Source: an uncultured bacterium
GTDB taxonomy: Bacteria > Bacillota_I > Bacilli_A > RF39 > UBA660
Length of the DNA stretch: 33,395 bases
Reading direction: 5' to 3'
NCBI GenBank assembly: GCA_949296605.1
Contig: CASFPB010000051.1
Coordinates: 1-33,395 of the forward strand
Shown: one piece after another, positions 7,078 through 14,723 of the stretch
Position numbering within the stretch: the first letter of the stretch is position 1
How the letters are laid out: each line of letters opens with the position of its first letter
Made by a program: the position numbers and the translations under genes
Notes under the pieces: model-generated
Seen by the model: only the letters and a program-made list of their open reading frames with translations
Databases searched by the model: none
What the model was told of the DNA's origin: nothing

Positions 7078-9492
7078 ATGACAGAACATTCAACGTGGAA
7101 TCGAGTGGATTTACACATTCATTCAAAAAAAAGTAATGAAGTTAAGGGAAATGATTATAGGGGTGAGGAATATTCTGCAGAAGATTTATTAAAAAAACTA
7201 TCTGAAAATGATATAAAAATTAATATATTTTCAATAACTGACCATAATTGCATAAATGATAGATTATATAAAGAAATACAATCACTTATATTATTAGCTC
7301 CTTATAATAATCAAATTAATTATGTTATAGGTGTTGAATTAGATGTTTATGATACTAATATATATGAAGACGTATTTCATTGTTTATGTTTTTTTGACAG
7401 TAAAAATGTTGATGATATAAAGAGTGCTATTGATATGATATTTGATGGAAAAAGTTTATCTGAACGCAATTTAAAGGAAAATTATCCTGATATTACCAAG
7501 ATATTTAAAAAACTAGGAGAAAAAAATATACAAGATATCATACTAATTCCACATTACAATAATAAATCTAAAGGTTTACCAACTGATATTGCAATAGAAA
7601 ATTTAAACTATTTGTGTTTTAATGCATATGAAGATAGTAATAACATAGCAAATATTAATAAATCATTAAAAATATATTTAAAAGCAGGGTACGATAACTT
7701 TCCTTTTGCTGTATTTAGTGATTGCCATGATATACAAAATTATCCAGGTAATAATATGGAAGATTTTATACCTTGTTATATGCTAGGAAATATAAGATAT
7801 CCTTTTAATTCTGTAAAAAATGCTTTTCAGGAACCTCGCCTTAGAATAAGCTTAGACCACATAGAAAATGTTAGGAAAAGAGAAATTCCTAAAAAATATA
7901 TTGAAAAAATATTATTAAATGGAAAAAAATATGATTTATCTCCATATCAAAATACAATAATCGGAAAATTTGGAAGTGGTAAATCATTATTATTACAAAA
8001 AATAAAAGAAGGTAGTTCAAGTTTAAGAGAAAATGAAAAATATAATAGTTTTTATTCTCCGGAGGAAATTTTTAAATTATTTTTTTCTAATGATCAATTT
8101 AATTCAATTAATGAAATATTAACATCAAATAAAGATGTGAAAACATATGAATTTTTACAGCAAGAAGACTATTCATTTAAAAGTTACTTAACTTTGCACG
8201 AAGCAAGAAGTTTATTTGGTCGAATCAATATTAAATATGATTTCGTTGAAAGTAAAAAATTTGATTTTAACATAGATAATATGGTACAATCCTTTAATAA
8301 TGCGTACTTTGAAATTAATTCTAACAGTGAAATTAATAACTTAAATTATGAAAATACATTTTCAGAAGAAGAATTTTTTTCAATCAATTTACTAGATTAT
8401 GAAACAGATTATCATAAAATAATAATAGAAATGCATGATGCAAATCAAGATTTAGAAAATTTAAAAAATAAAAAAGTTAGTAGTATTTCGCTATTTGATA
8501 ATGAGGATAAACTTAATATTAATAGAATAATCACAAAAATAGATGATAAGTTAATAGCACTAGATTTTTTAGCTAATAGTGTATTTGAAGATGAAATAAA
8601 AGAAGTAATAAACGATTATAATAAAAAATATATAAATAATAATGCAAAACAAATAAAAGCAGAATTTGATAAGAATTTAGATAAATTCTTGTTATCGTTG
8701 AATAATCTTAATTTTTCTTGTAATATTTTTGAATCACAATATAATAAAGATGTGTACGAAAATATCAAAAAGCCAATAATTCATAATGTATATAAAGATT
8801 ATAATATTTCAGCATCTTATTTAAATTTAGACGAATATAAAAGTCCAGTTAAGGGAATGATGAAAGGAACAGATAGAAAAAAAGATTTGTTTACTTCTTT
8901 ACTTTCTACTATTTATAATAAAAGTAATTTTCTTCAAAATAAAAAATATGATGAATTTAAATTAGTGATTGAAAAGTATTGTGATTCAGTATCAAAAAAT
9001 TTTGTAGAAACAAATGTTGTATATGATATTATGCGTGATCAAGAAAGTCTGTTGAAAAAATCTGCAGGAGAAAAATCTTCATTATTTATAAAATTAATTT
9101 TTGATTTGATTGAAAATGATTTGCAAAAAAAATATAACATTATATTAATATTAGACCAACCTGAATCAAATATAGATAATGATAATATCTATAAAGAAAT
9201 TTCTGAAAAACTTAGAAAATTAAAAATTGAATATAATAATTTTCAATCAATTATTGTTACACATAGTGCAAATGTTGGAATAGCGGCTGATTCAGAAAGT
9301 ATAATTATTGCTAAAGAAGAAATAGATAATGAAAATATAAAGCATTTTAATTATTCATCTGGCTGTATAGAAAATAAAAAATTTATAGCAGAGGTTTGTA
9401 ATATACTAGAAGGTGGAAAAAAAGCTTTGGAACGAAGAACAATCAAGTATGGAATAAATATTATAAAGAAGGTGGAAAAAAATGAATTATAA
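7078..9492 (+). CDS. PHP-domain ATPase (TrlF/Ppl type)
   Basis: The 804-aa protein begins with a PHP phosphoesterase domain. H13 and H15 in VDLHIHS, D55-H56 in SITDHN, IPHYNN and FSDCHD supply the metal ligands of this family. From about residue 285 comes an SMC/ABC-type ATPase: Walker A GKFGSGKS (296-303), a long charged region of roughly 350 residues that is probably helical, an ABC-signature-like SAGEKSS (662-668), Walker B LILDQPESN with D693, and the H-loop VTHSA with H729. The layout matches proteins called TrlF in protein families and Ppl (PHP-like) in the 2020 Gao et al. defence survey, as I recall them. The AGGAGG ribosome site fixes the start. It probably couples nucleic acid sensing by the ATPase to PHP hydrolase activity. 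The substrate is not evident. Confidence 0.85.
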   Translation: MTEHSTWNRVDLHIHSKKSNEVKGNDYRGEEYSAEDLLKKLSENDIKINIFSITDHNCINDRLYKEIQSLILLAPYNNQINYVIGVELDVYDTNIYEDVFHCLCFFDSKNVDDIKSAIDMIFDGKSLSERNLKENYPDITKIFKKLGEKNIQDIILIPHYNNKSKGLPTDIAIENLNYLCFNAYEDSNNIANINKSLKIYLKAGYDNFPFAVFSDCHDIQNYPGNNMEDFIPCYMLGNIRYPFNSVKNAFQEPRLRISLDHIENVRKREIPKKYIEKILLNGKKYDLSPYQNTIIGKFGSGKSLLLQKIKEGSSSLRENEKYNSFYSPEEIFKLFFSNDQFNSINEILTSNKDVKTYEFLQQEDYSFKSYLTLHEARSLFGRINIKYDFVESKKFDFNIDNMVQSFNNAYFEINSNSEINNLNYENTFSEEEFFSINLLDYETDYHKIIIEMHDANQDLENLKNKKVSSISLFDNEDKLNINRIITKIDDKLIALDFLANSVFEDEIKEVINDYNKKYINNNAKQIKAEFDKNLDKFLLSLNNLNFSCNIFESQYNKDVYENIKKPIIHNVYKDYNISASYLNLDEYKSPVKGMMKGTDRKKDLFTSLLSTIYNKSNFLQNKKYDEFKLVIEKYCDSVSKNFVETNVVYDIMRDQESLLKKSAGEKSSLFIKLIFDLIENDLQKKYNIILILDQPESNIDNDNIYKEISEKLRKLKIEYNNFQSIIVTHSANVGIAADSESIIIAKEEIDNENIKHFNYSSGCIENKKFIAEVCNILEGGKKALERRTIKYGINIIKKVEKNEL

Positions 9493-9844
9493 AGTATATT
9501 ATTATGAAGATAACAATGTTTGTGTAATTACTGAAACACAAGAACAAAAACCGGAATTGGAATCTCTTATGTCAAATACTGCTAATTTAAGAATTAACAT
9601 AAATGAAAAAAATATTGAAAATTTGTTTAGTTTTTTCAAAGAAAATACAATTAAACAAATATTATCGGATAATCCAAAAATTATAGAAATTGATTATTCA
9701 GAAATAGAAAATTTAGATTTTTTTAAAGAAAATAATTTTAAGAAATTAGTAGATATGATAAATTTATCTATCACTAAATGTAATAATACAATTAATAAAT
9801 ATTTACAATTAAAAGCAACAAAAAGTAATACAGAAGATGAGTAA
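9482..9844 (+). CDS. Small unknown partner of the PHP-ATPase
   Basis: I do not recognise this 120-aa protein. It is acidic to neutral and rich in N, E, I and K, with no Cys cluster, membrane segment or enzyme motif. The start overlaps the end of the ATPase gene by 11 bp and is preceded by GAAGGTGG within that gene, so translation is very probably coupled. Such coupling suggests a structural subunit, regulator or antidote of the PHP-ATPase. The segment VCVITETQEQKPELESLMSN hints at a short alpha/beta fold, with helices predicted in the C-terminal half (LVDMINLSITKCNNTINKYL). No other evidence. Confidence 0.75.
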   Translation: MNYKVYYYEDNNVCVITETQEQKPELESLMSNTANLRININEKNIENLFSFFKENTIKQILSDNPKIIEIDYSEIENLDFFKENNFKKLVDMINLSITKCNNTINKYLQLKATKSNTEDE

Positions 9845-9876
9845 TATACAATAGTTTAAAAATTTTAAATTACATT

Positions 9877-9929
9877 TTAGGTACCCAAAAGTTCACGCAA
9901 AAAAATTAGGTACCCAATTAGGTACCCAA
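9877..9929. repeat. Three copies of TTAGGTACCCAA (border repeat 2)
   Basis: Perfect 12-mers start at 9877, 9906 and 9918. The last two are back to back (12-bp period) and the first is 29 bp away. They lie 33 bp after the last gene of the cassette. The spacing of about one helical turn and the position resemble arm-type integrase sites or another phased DNA-binding array. Function inferred only. Confidence 0.6.
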
Positions 9930-10044
9930 ATTATTAAAAATAGTCGTTATATAGTTAAAAGTGAATATTAAGAAAAGCTTTATTTTATAAGGATTTGCAT
10001 AATATTCATAAACTTGCGTGATTGATTTTATTTGGCCCCCTGAA

Positions 10045-10067
10045 GGCTACCGAAAGGTAGCCATTTT
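10045..10067 (+). terminator. Terminator with GAAA tetraloop
   Basis: GGCTACC (10045-10051), a GAAA loop, GGTAGCC (10056-10062) and then ATTTTTG. The preceding CCCTGAA is also found before the unrelated-stem terminator at 13136, so the two intergenic regions share an architecture. Confidence 0.8.
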
Positions 10068-10107
10068 TGTTTATTTATGGGGATTTTTTGAATAGCCAAT
10101 TAAATCT

Positions 10108-10129
10108 CTAGGCGACATTTAGGCGAAAA
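10108..10129. repeat. Tandem TAGGCGA repeat (border repeat 3)
   Basis: CTAGGCGACATTTAGGCGAAAA holds two TAGGCGA units with an 11-bp period. It is closely related in form to 13196-13217 (TAGGTGGC units) and lies at an equivalent place after a terminator. Confidence 0.55.
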
Positions 10130-10155
10130 TGCTGTTTTAAGAGTTAAATATATGC

Positions 10156-10202
10156 TATAATTAAAATAGTTCAGATATCACTAAAATATGATATCTTTTT
10201 TG
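10156..10202 (+). promoter_or_regulatory. -10 box followed by leader terminator
   Basis: TATAAT at 10156-10161 is followed by a 7-bp stem, AGATATC (10173-10179) with GATATCT (10190-10196), and then a T run. The ribosome site TTGGAGGA and ATG of the KAP gene come directly after. A transcript from this -10 box would meet a terminator hairpin before the gene, an attenuator-like layout. The -35 region is poor. Confidence 0.45.
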
Positions 10203-10213
10203 TTGGAGGATTT

Positions 10214-11497
10214 ATGAAACAAATTATTAAATCACGAAATGAAGATATCCAAACATTATTAGAAATAATTAGGAAAAAGGAATTTTATAAAGAAAATAGT
10301 GAAAACGGTTTAGTTATATTATTAAATGGAGAATGGGGTACAGGGAAAACCACATTTATAAAAGAATTTATAGATGAGATTGCAACAATTGACAATATAG
10401 AATTATTTAATAACTATAATGCTTATGAAAATGATTATTATGAAAATGCTTACATTCCTTTTTTTACTTCCATAGATGATAAAATACATTTAAAGGGAAA
10501 TTTTACAGATTTTATAAAGTCTGTAGGTAGTTATGCTAGTAAGCAGCTTGTAGTAATTACTTATGTGATTACAAAAAAGTATTTTTAAAAGAAAATTTAA
10601 TGTTGATATAAATGACATAAAGAATCGCCTTCAAGATTTAGAAAATTAAAAAGTAGATAGTGATTTGCTAAAAGAATATAAAAATTTTAATAAATATAAA
10701 ATGCAGATAAAAAACCAAATAAATAAAATTTGTAAAGAAAAGACTCAAATATTTATTATTGATGAATTAGATAGATGTAAGCCTAATTTTGCTATAAATA
10801 CACTAGAAATAGTAAAACATTTCTTTGATATAAAAAATTGTGTTTTTATCATATGTGTAGATAAACAACAAATTGAAGAATCCATAAAAACTATTTATGG
10901 TAGTGGAATAAGTAGTAACAAATATTTTAGTAAACTTTTTGATTATCAATTTAATTTATTACCTATAAGTTTTTATGATTCTGTTGATACTTCTGAAATC
11001 ACCAATATTAATGTTCTTGTAGAATGGTCTAGTAAGGTATTTAATGTACTAGGAATTTCATTAAGAGATAGTAAAAAAATATTTAATGATATAATTCAAA
11101 AAAATAAAAACTGGACTATAGAACAAAGCTTATTCATGTTATTATTTGTTATTCTAAAATATACAGACTTATCATTTTATAATGCAATATTAAACGGGGT
11201 GTATATTAAATACAGAAAAGTATTTGAATCTCAGTATAATAATGATTTAGAAAGATATAACAGGTTGATGAATTTTAGAATTGGTGATGGACAAACATAT
11301 GGAATTATTCTTGATGAGCTAAATTTGTTTATTAATAGGTATTTTAGTGAATTAAGAAATGATACCAGTAATTCTCACATAATGATTGTGGTTCAAGTAA
11401 GTCAAAAAAAGAAGTTATTAAGGATATTTTTAAATATATACCAGAAATAGATATTACTTTAAATATTAGAGATAATATTAAAAAAATAGTTAATTAA
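10214..11497 (+). pseudogene. KAP-family P-loop NTPase, broken
   Basis: The 5' part encodes LLNGEWGTGKTTFIKEF, a KAP-type Walker A (GEWGTGKT at residues 39-46), preceded by a good GGAGG ribosome site. This frame stops at 10588. The reading continues in another frame (FKRKFNVDINDIKNRLQDL), has an in-frame TAA at 10647, and then resumes with the KAP Walker B FIIDELDRCKPNFAIN, followed by a helical domain to 11450. Near 11390-11410 the frame shifts again, since EVIKDIFKYIPEIDITLNI continues in a third frame to the stop at 11495-11497. I therefore count at least two frameshifts and one nonsense codon. An intact form would be about 425 aa. KAP NTPases are often membrane-associated defence ATPases; here no product of full length is expected unless there is recoding. 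Confidence 0.85.
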
Positions 11498-11682
11498 AAA
11501 TTTTAAAAAATAGAGATAATTTATGTATAAAGTTATTTTAATCTATATGTGTTTTGCATTATAATAATAAATATAAAAACAAAAGTGTTAGATCCAATAT
11601 ACTTTAAAAATATTATTTTGAATAAATAAGTATAATAAAAGAAAACAATTTTCAAATATATAAAGAGAAAGGAACAATTATT

Positions 11683-11875
11683 ATGAGTAATGTGCCAATT
11701 CCAAGTAGCGCGGAGATAAAAAAATATTTAAATAAATGTGAATCTTTAAAAAACTATGTTAAATTAAAAAGACAACATATTAAATTTAAAGAAGGGGATT
11801 ATTTTAGAGCTAAACTTAGAAAAAATTTATAATATTGATGAATATAATTTAAAAGACATTGATAAATATTTATAG
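11683..11875 (+). pseudogene. Short unknown gene with frameshift
   Basis: An ATG with a good AGAAAGGAA ribosome site starts a 49-codon reading frame (MSNVPIPSSAEIKKYLNK...) that stops at 11832. One base out of frame, the sequence continues with similar composition (IYNIDEYNLKDIDKYL) to a stop at 11875, which suggests that an approximately 63-aa gene lost or gained one A in the run near 11818-11825. The protein is not recognised. It could also be a genuine 49-aa product. The stretch 11498-11680 before it has only a possible TATAAT (about 11630). Confidence 0.4.
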
Positions 11876-12111
11876 CATCTGGGCAAAGAATATTTTCTTA
11901 AGAAATATTAATATGGTTAGAATATTTTCTGTGTTTATCAATGTTTAGTTTATATAAAGTTTTCAACATATTGGCACTTTCTTTTTTGTGTCACAAAATT
12001 TATTTATTGTGTGTTAAATGTTATAGTGATTTTGTACTTGTAATTTTTAAAATTATAGTTTTATATTTAATTAAGCGACTTTTATGTTAAACCAAGAATA
12101 GTAACATAGTC

Positions 12112-12295
12112 ATGAAACAACTAGATTTTTTGCCAATAATAGGAAATAATGATTTTTAATAATGGAAATAATATTGTTAAGGGTGCAAGATATTTAGGAC
12201 ATAATAAAATTGATAAAATTATGAATACTTGTTTTCATATGTTTAAAGGAAAATTAGATAATAATGTTGATACAATAAATAAACTAAATGAATAA
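12112..12295 (+). pseudogene. Unrecognised gene remnant
   Basis: ATG at 12112 gives MKQLDFLPIIGNNDF then a stop. One frame over, an open stretch continues with NGNNIVKGARYLGHNKIDKI and ends at 12293-12295. The continuity of sensible protein sequence across the break suggests a small decayed gene or the two ends of a deleted larger one. There is no convincing ribosome site. The remaining bases of the gap 11876-12399 show no coding signal. Confidence 0.3.
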
Positions 12296-12399
12296 ACATA
12301 TTGTATTCGCTTTTTGCTTGTTTTAAATAAAAAATAAATAAATATCGTAAATTATGATATAATTAATTAAACAATATTTAATATTATTGGAGGTTACAA

Positions 12400-12996
12400 A
12401 TGGCTGAGTATTCTAAAAAATCATTAAGAGATAATGAACAAATTATTTTAAAAGCTAAGTTAAATTCTATAATAAGAATTCCTTATATTGTGGCAACATT
12501 TTTACTTTTCTATCTAGCATTTAAAACTGATGGTACAGCATTTTTGGAAGTTAGAGGATTTTTTATAATATTAGGTATTATATTTCTTGTTAATGCATTT
12601 AAAGTATGTATTTTATTAGATACAACAGAATTGTGCTTTACAAATAAAAGAGTTATAGGAAAAGTAGGATGGATTAATACTAAAACCTTGGATTCGCCTA
12701 TAATTAAAATTAATGATGTTTTAATAATTCAAAGCTTTGTTGGTAAAATATTTAATTATTCAACAATTAAAATATGTACATCTTCTAGCAGTTATTATTT
12801 TAAATATGTAGAAAATGCAGAAGAATTTAAAAATGAATTAACGACATTTATAGATAATTTAAATTCTACTAAAATAGATAAGTCAGAAAAAGAAGTAAAT
12901 AATTATGATAAATTGATAAAATTAAAAGAACTATTAGATAAAAATATAATAACAGAAGAAGAGTTTAATGAAGAAAAATCAAAGATTCTTAAGTGA
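12400..12996 (+). CDS. PH-domain membrane protein with SHOCT tail
   Basis: This 198-aa protein has two adjacent hydrophobic segments near residues 27-65 (IPYIVATFLLFYLAF and FFIILGIIFLVNAFKV), then a bacterial PH-like (YdbS/bPH2-type) beta-rich region. That region contains LCFTNKRVIGKVGW, a typical T-N-x-R-V strand, and IKINDVLIIQS. The C-terminus (about 168-198, LIKLKELLDKNIITEEEFNE) is a SHOCT motif, a short helical module found at the ends of such proteins. GGAGG at 8 bp upstream supports the start. It is intact and stands alone between two decayed or repeat-bearing intervals. Its role is not known; membrane-anchored PH/SHOCT proteins are frequent on mobile elements. Confidence 0.8.
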   Translation: MAEYSKKSLRDNEQIILKAKLNSIIRIPYIVATFLLFYLAFKTDGTAFLEVRGFFIILGIIFLVNAFKVCILLDTTELCFTNKRVIGKVGWINTKTLDSPIIKINDVLIIQSFVGKIFNYSTIKICTSSSSYYFKYVENAEEFKNELTTFIDNLNSTKIDKSEKEVNNYDKLIKLKELLDKNIITEEEFNEEKSKILK

Positions 12997-13022
12997 TTTA
13001 AGGCGATAATTTAGGTGATAAA
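12997..13022. repeat. Tandem AGGCGATAA/AGGTGATAA repeat (border repeat 4)
   Basis: Starting directly after the stop codon of the PH-SHOCT gene, AAGGCGATAATT is followed by TAGGTGATAAAA with a 12-bp period. It is similar in form to the other border repeats but has its own sequence. Confidence 0.45.
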
Positions 13023-13135
13023 AAAATGATTTTTGTATAAAAATGTATTAAATTTCGTGATTATTAATAATCAACTATTTACTATATTTTCTAATTAAAG
13101 AAAACAATTAATATCATAAATTTACGCTCCCTGAA

Positions 13136-13190
13136 GAGGAACGAAAGTTCCTCATTTGTTTGTATTATAAGGCTTCATAGCCTTTTTATT
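13136..13190 (+). terminator. Two successive terminator hairpins
   Basis: GAGGAAC, GAAA loop, GTTCCTC (13136-13153) is followed by ATTTGTTT. A second stem, AGGCT (13170-13174) with AGCCT (13179-13183), ends in TTTTTATTTT. The first shares the preceding CCCTGAA and the GAAA loop with the terminator at 10045, although the stems differ. Confidence 0.75.
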
Positions 13191-13195
13191 TTGCT

Positions 13196-13217
13196 CTAGG
13201 TGGCATTTAGGTGGCAA
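13196..13217. repeat. Tandem TAGGTGGCA repeat (border repeat 5)
   Basis: CTAGGTGGCATTTAGGTGGCAA contains two perfect TAGGTGGCA units with an 11-bp period. It lies 220 bp upstream of the seven-gene operon and is the counterpart of 10108-10129. The interval 13218-13439 then holds possible -10 boxes (TATAAT near 13334; TATACT at 13403-13408) and nothing coding. Confidence 0.6.
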
Positions 13218-13402
13218 GTTAGTGTTGCATCGATTTAGAAATGTGTTTATATTGGTTATATTTTTGTCAAATTTATCTTACCTCTATGAATGACTTAGAA
13301 TATCAAAAAATGGCTAAAAAAGGCGAAATATGGTATAATTTTTATAATTAAAAAAGTTGAATAAATATTGGAAAAATACTATTCAAAATGCACAAAAAAT
13401 GA

Positions 13403-13433
13403 TATACTGTGATTATAGATGGTAAATAGGTGA
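13403..13433 (+). promoter_or_regulatory. Probable -10 box and ribosome site of seven-gene operon
   Basis: TATACT at 13403-13408, then TAGGTGA (13427-13433) 6 bp before the ATG at 13440. A second candidate, TATAAT at about 13334-13339, would give a leader of about 100 nt. No strong -35 box accompanies either. Confidence 0.4.
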
Positions 13434-13439
13434 AGTATT

Positions 13440-14723
13440 ATGAGTAGAGTTATAGATTGGAAAAATATTGTAGAAGAATCAAATGGGACTAAAGAAAGAA
13501 AAAAAGATATTAGATTATTTCTTGATTGTGTTTATAAAAATAAAACATATGCCCAAAATTATAGCAATGATGTTATAACTGTTATGTTTCCTGGAATGGG
13601 TAATCAAGGTGGATTTAGACCATGTGGTGCGAGAAATGGTGCTATTCCTAAATATGTTGTTATTTATTCTACTGGAAAAGATATTTATTGGCCAGATGAA
13701 TTAGATGAAGAATTAGGATTGTATACATATTATGGTGATAATAAAGTGCCTGGAAGTGATTTGCATGATAAAAAAGGGAATCAAATATTAAGGGATGTTT
13801 TTGAGATGAGTTCATCTTCTGATGTAAATGTTAGAAAAAATATACCTCCTTTCTTTTTATTCGAAAGAGATAGTATTGGAGGGGTTAAATTTAGAGGTTT
13901 ATTAGTACCAGGTTATAATTCTGTTCCCTCAAGAGAATGGCTAACTGCTTTATGGGCTAAAAGAGATGAGGGAGGAAGATTCCAAAATTATAAATCTATT
14001 TTTACGGTTTTGGATACTTCGTCTGGTAGTGATGATAAAACTGGTGAAGCGTCTATCGATATGAGATGGATAGATGATTTAAAGGATGGATTGGGATTTG
14101 ATAGTCCGTATGCACCACTTGCATGGAAGAATTGGATAAAATCTAATAAGTATTTGCCATTAAAATCGAATATACGACCTAGAATTAGAACAAAAGAAGA
14201 ACAATTGCCAGAAGATTCAGAGAGAAAGAAAATGCTAAATATGATAATTGATTATTTTAAAGATGATCCTACGAGATTTGAATATTTAGCTATATCTGTT
14301 GTAACTTTAGCTGATAATAATATTTTAGAGGATCCGATTAGAACAAGATCAGTTAAAGATGGTGGAAGAGATGGCATTGGAAAATATAAATTAATGAATA
14401 ATTTACAAACACCATTAGATGTTACGTTTGCGGTTGAAGCAAAATGTTATAATCCTAATTCTAATTCTGTTGGTGTAAAAGAATTATCTAGACTTTTATC
14501 TAGAATTAGGTATAGACAATTTGGTGTAATGGTTACTACTTCATATGTAGGACCTGATGCATATAAAGAATTAATTGCAGATGAACAACCTATTGCTATT
14601 ATTTCTGGTGGCGATTTGCTAGAATTGCTTTATAGATTTGAACAGGTTAATAATTGTGATTCGTTAGATTTATATTTGAAGATAAATTATCCTAAGGATA
14701 GAAAAGATGGAGAAATAATATGA
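13440..14723 (+). CDS. Mrr-type restriction endonuclease, AspBHI-like N-terminus
   Basis: The 427-aa protein has two parts. Residues 270-400 are an Mrr-like PD-(D/E)XK nuclease domain: E281 after TRF, D311 in DGGRDGIG, and E333-A-K335 in FAVEAKCY, followed by the helix and strand VKELSRLLSRIRYRQFGVMV and a final IISGGDLLELL. Residues 40-240 resemble the N-terminal modified-base-recognition domain of AspBHI-type enzymes (GLYTYYGDNKVPGSDLHD at 93-110). This is recognition by memory and only moderately sure. It is the first gene of the operon and overlaps the methyltransferase by ATGA. The nuclease residues are all present, so an active DNA endonuclease is expected. Whether it cuts unmodified or modified sites is unclear and matters for the biology. 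Confidence 0.82.
   Translation: MSRVIDWKNIVEESNGTKERKKDIRLFLDCVYKNKTYAQNYSNDVITVMFPGMGNQGGFRPCGARNGAIPKYVVIYSTGKDIYWPDELDEELGLYTYYGDNKVPGSDLHDKKGNQILRDVFEMSSSSDVNVRKNIPPFFLFERDSIGGVKFRGLLVPGYNSVPSREWLTALWAKRDEGGRFQNYKSIFTVLDTSSGSDDKTGEASIDMRWIDDLKDGLGFDSPYAPLAWKNWIKSNKYLPLKSNIRPRIRTKEEQLPEDSERKKMLNMIIDYFKDDPTRFEYLAISVVTLADNNILEDPIRTRSVKDGGRDGIGKYKLMNNLQTPLDVTFAVEAKCYNPNSNSVGVKELSRLLSRIRYRQFGVMVTTSYVGPDAYKELIADEQPIAIISGGDLLELLYRFEQVNNCDSLDLYLKINYPKDRKDGEII

Noticed and set aside
4159-9844. One continuous five-gene operon from MazG to the small PHP-ATPase partner
   Set aside because: A 113-bp gap with a terminator-like hairpin (7010-7060) separates the helicase from the PHP-ATPase, so two units are more likely, although readthrough is possible.
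9877-9929. CRISPR array
   Set aside because: Only three 12-mers with unequal gaps, no spacers of 30 or so bases, and no cas genes in the window.
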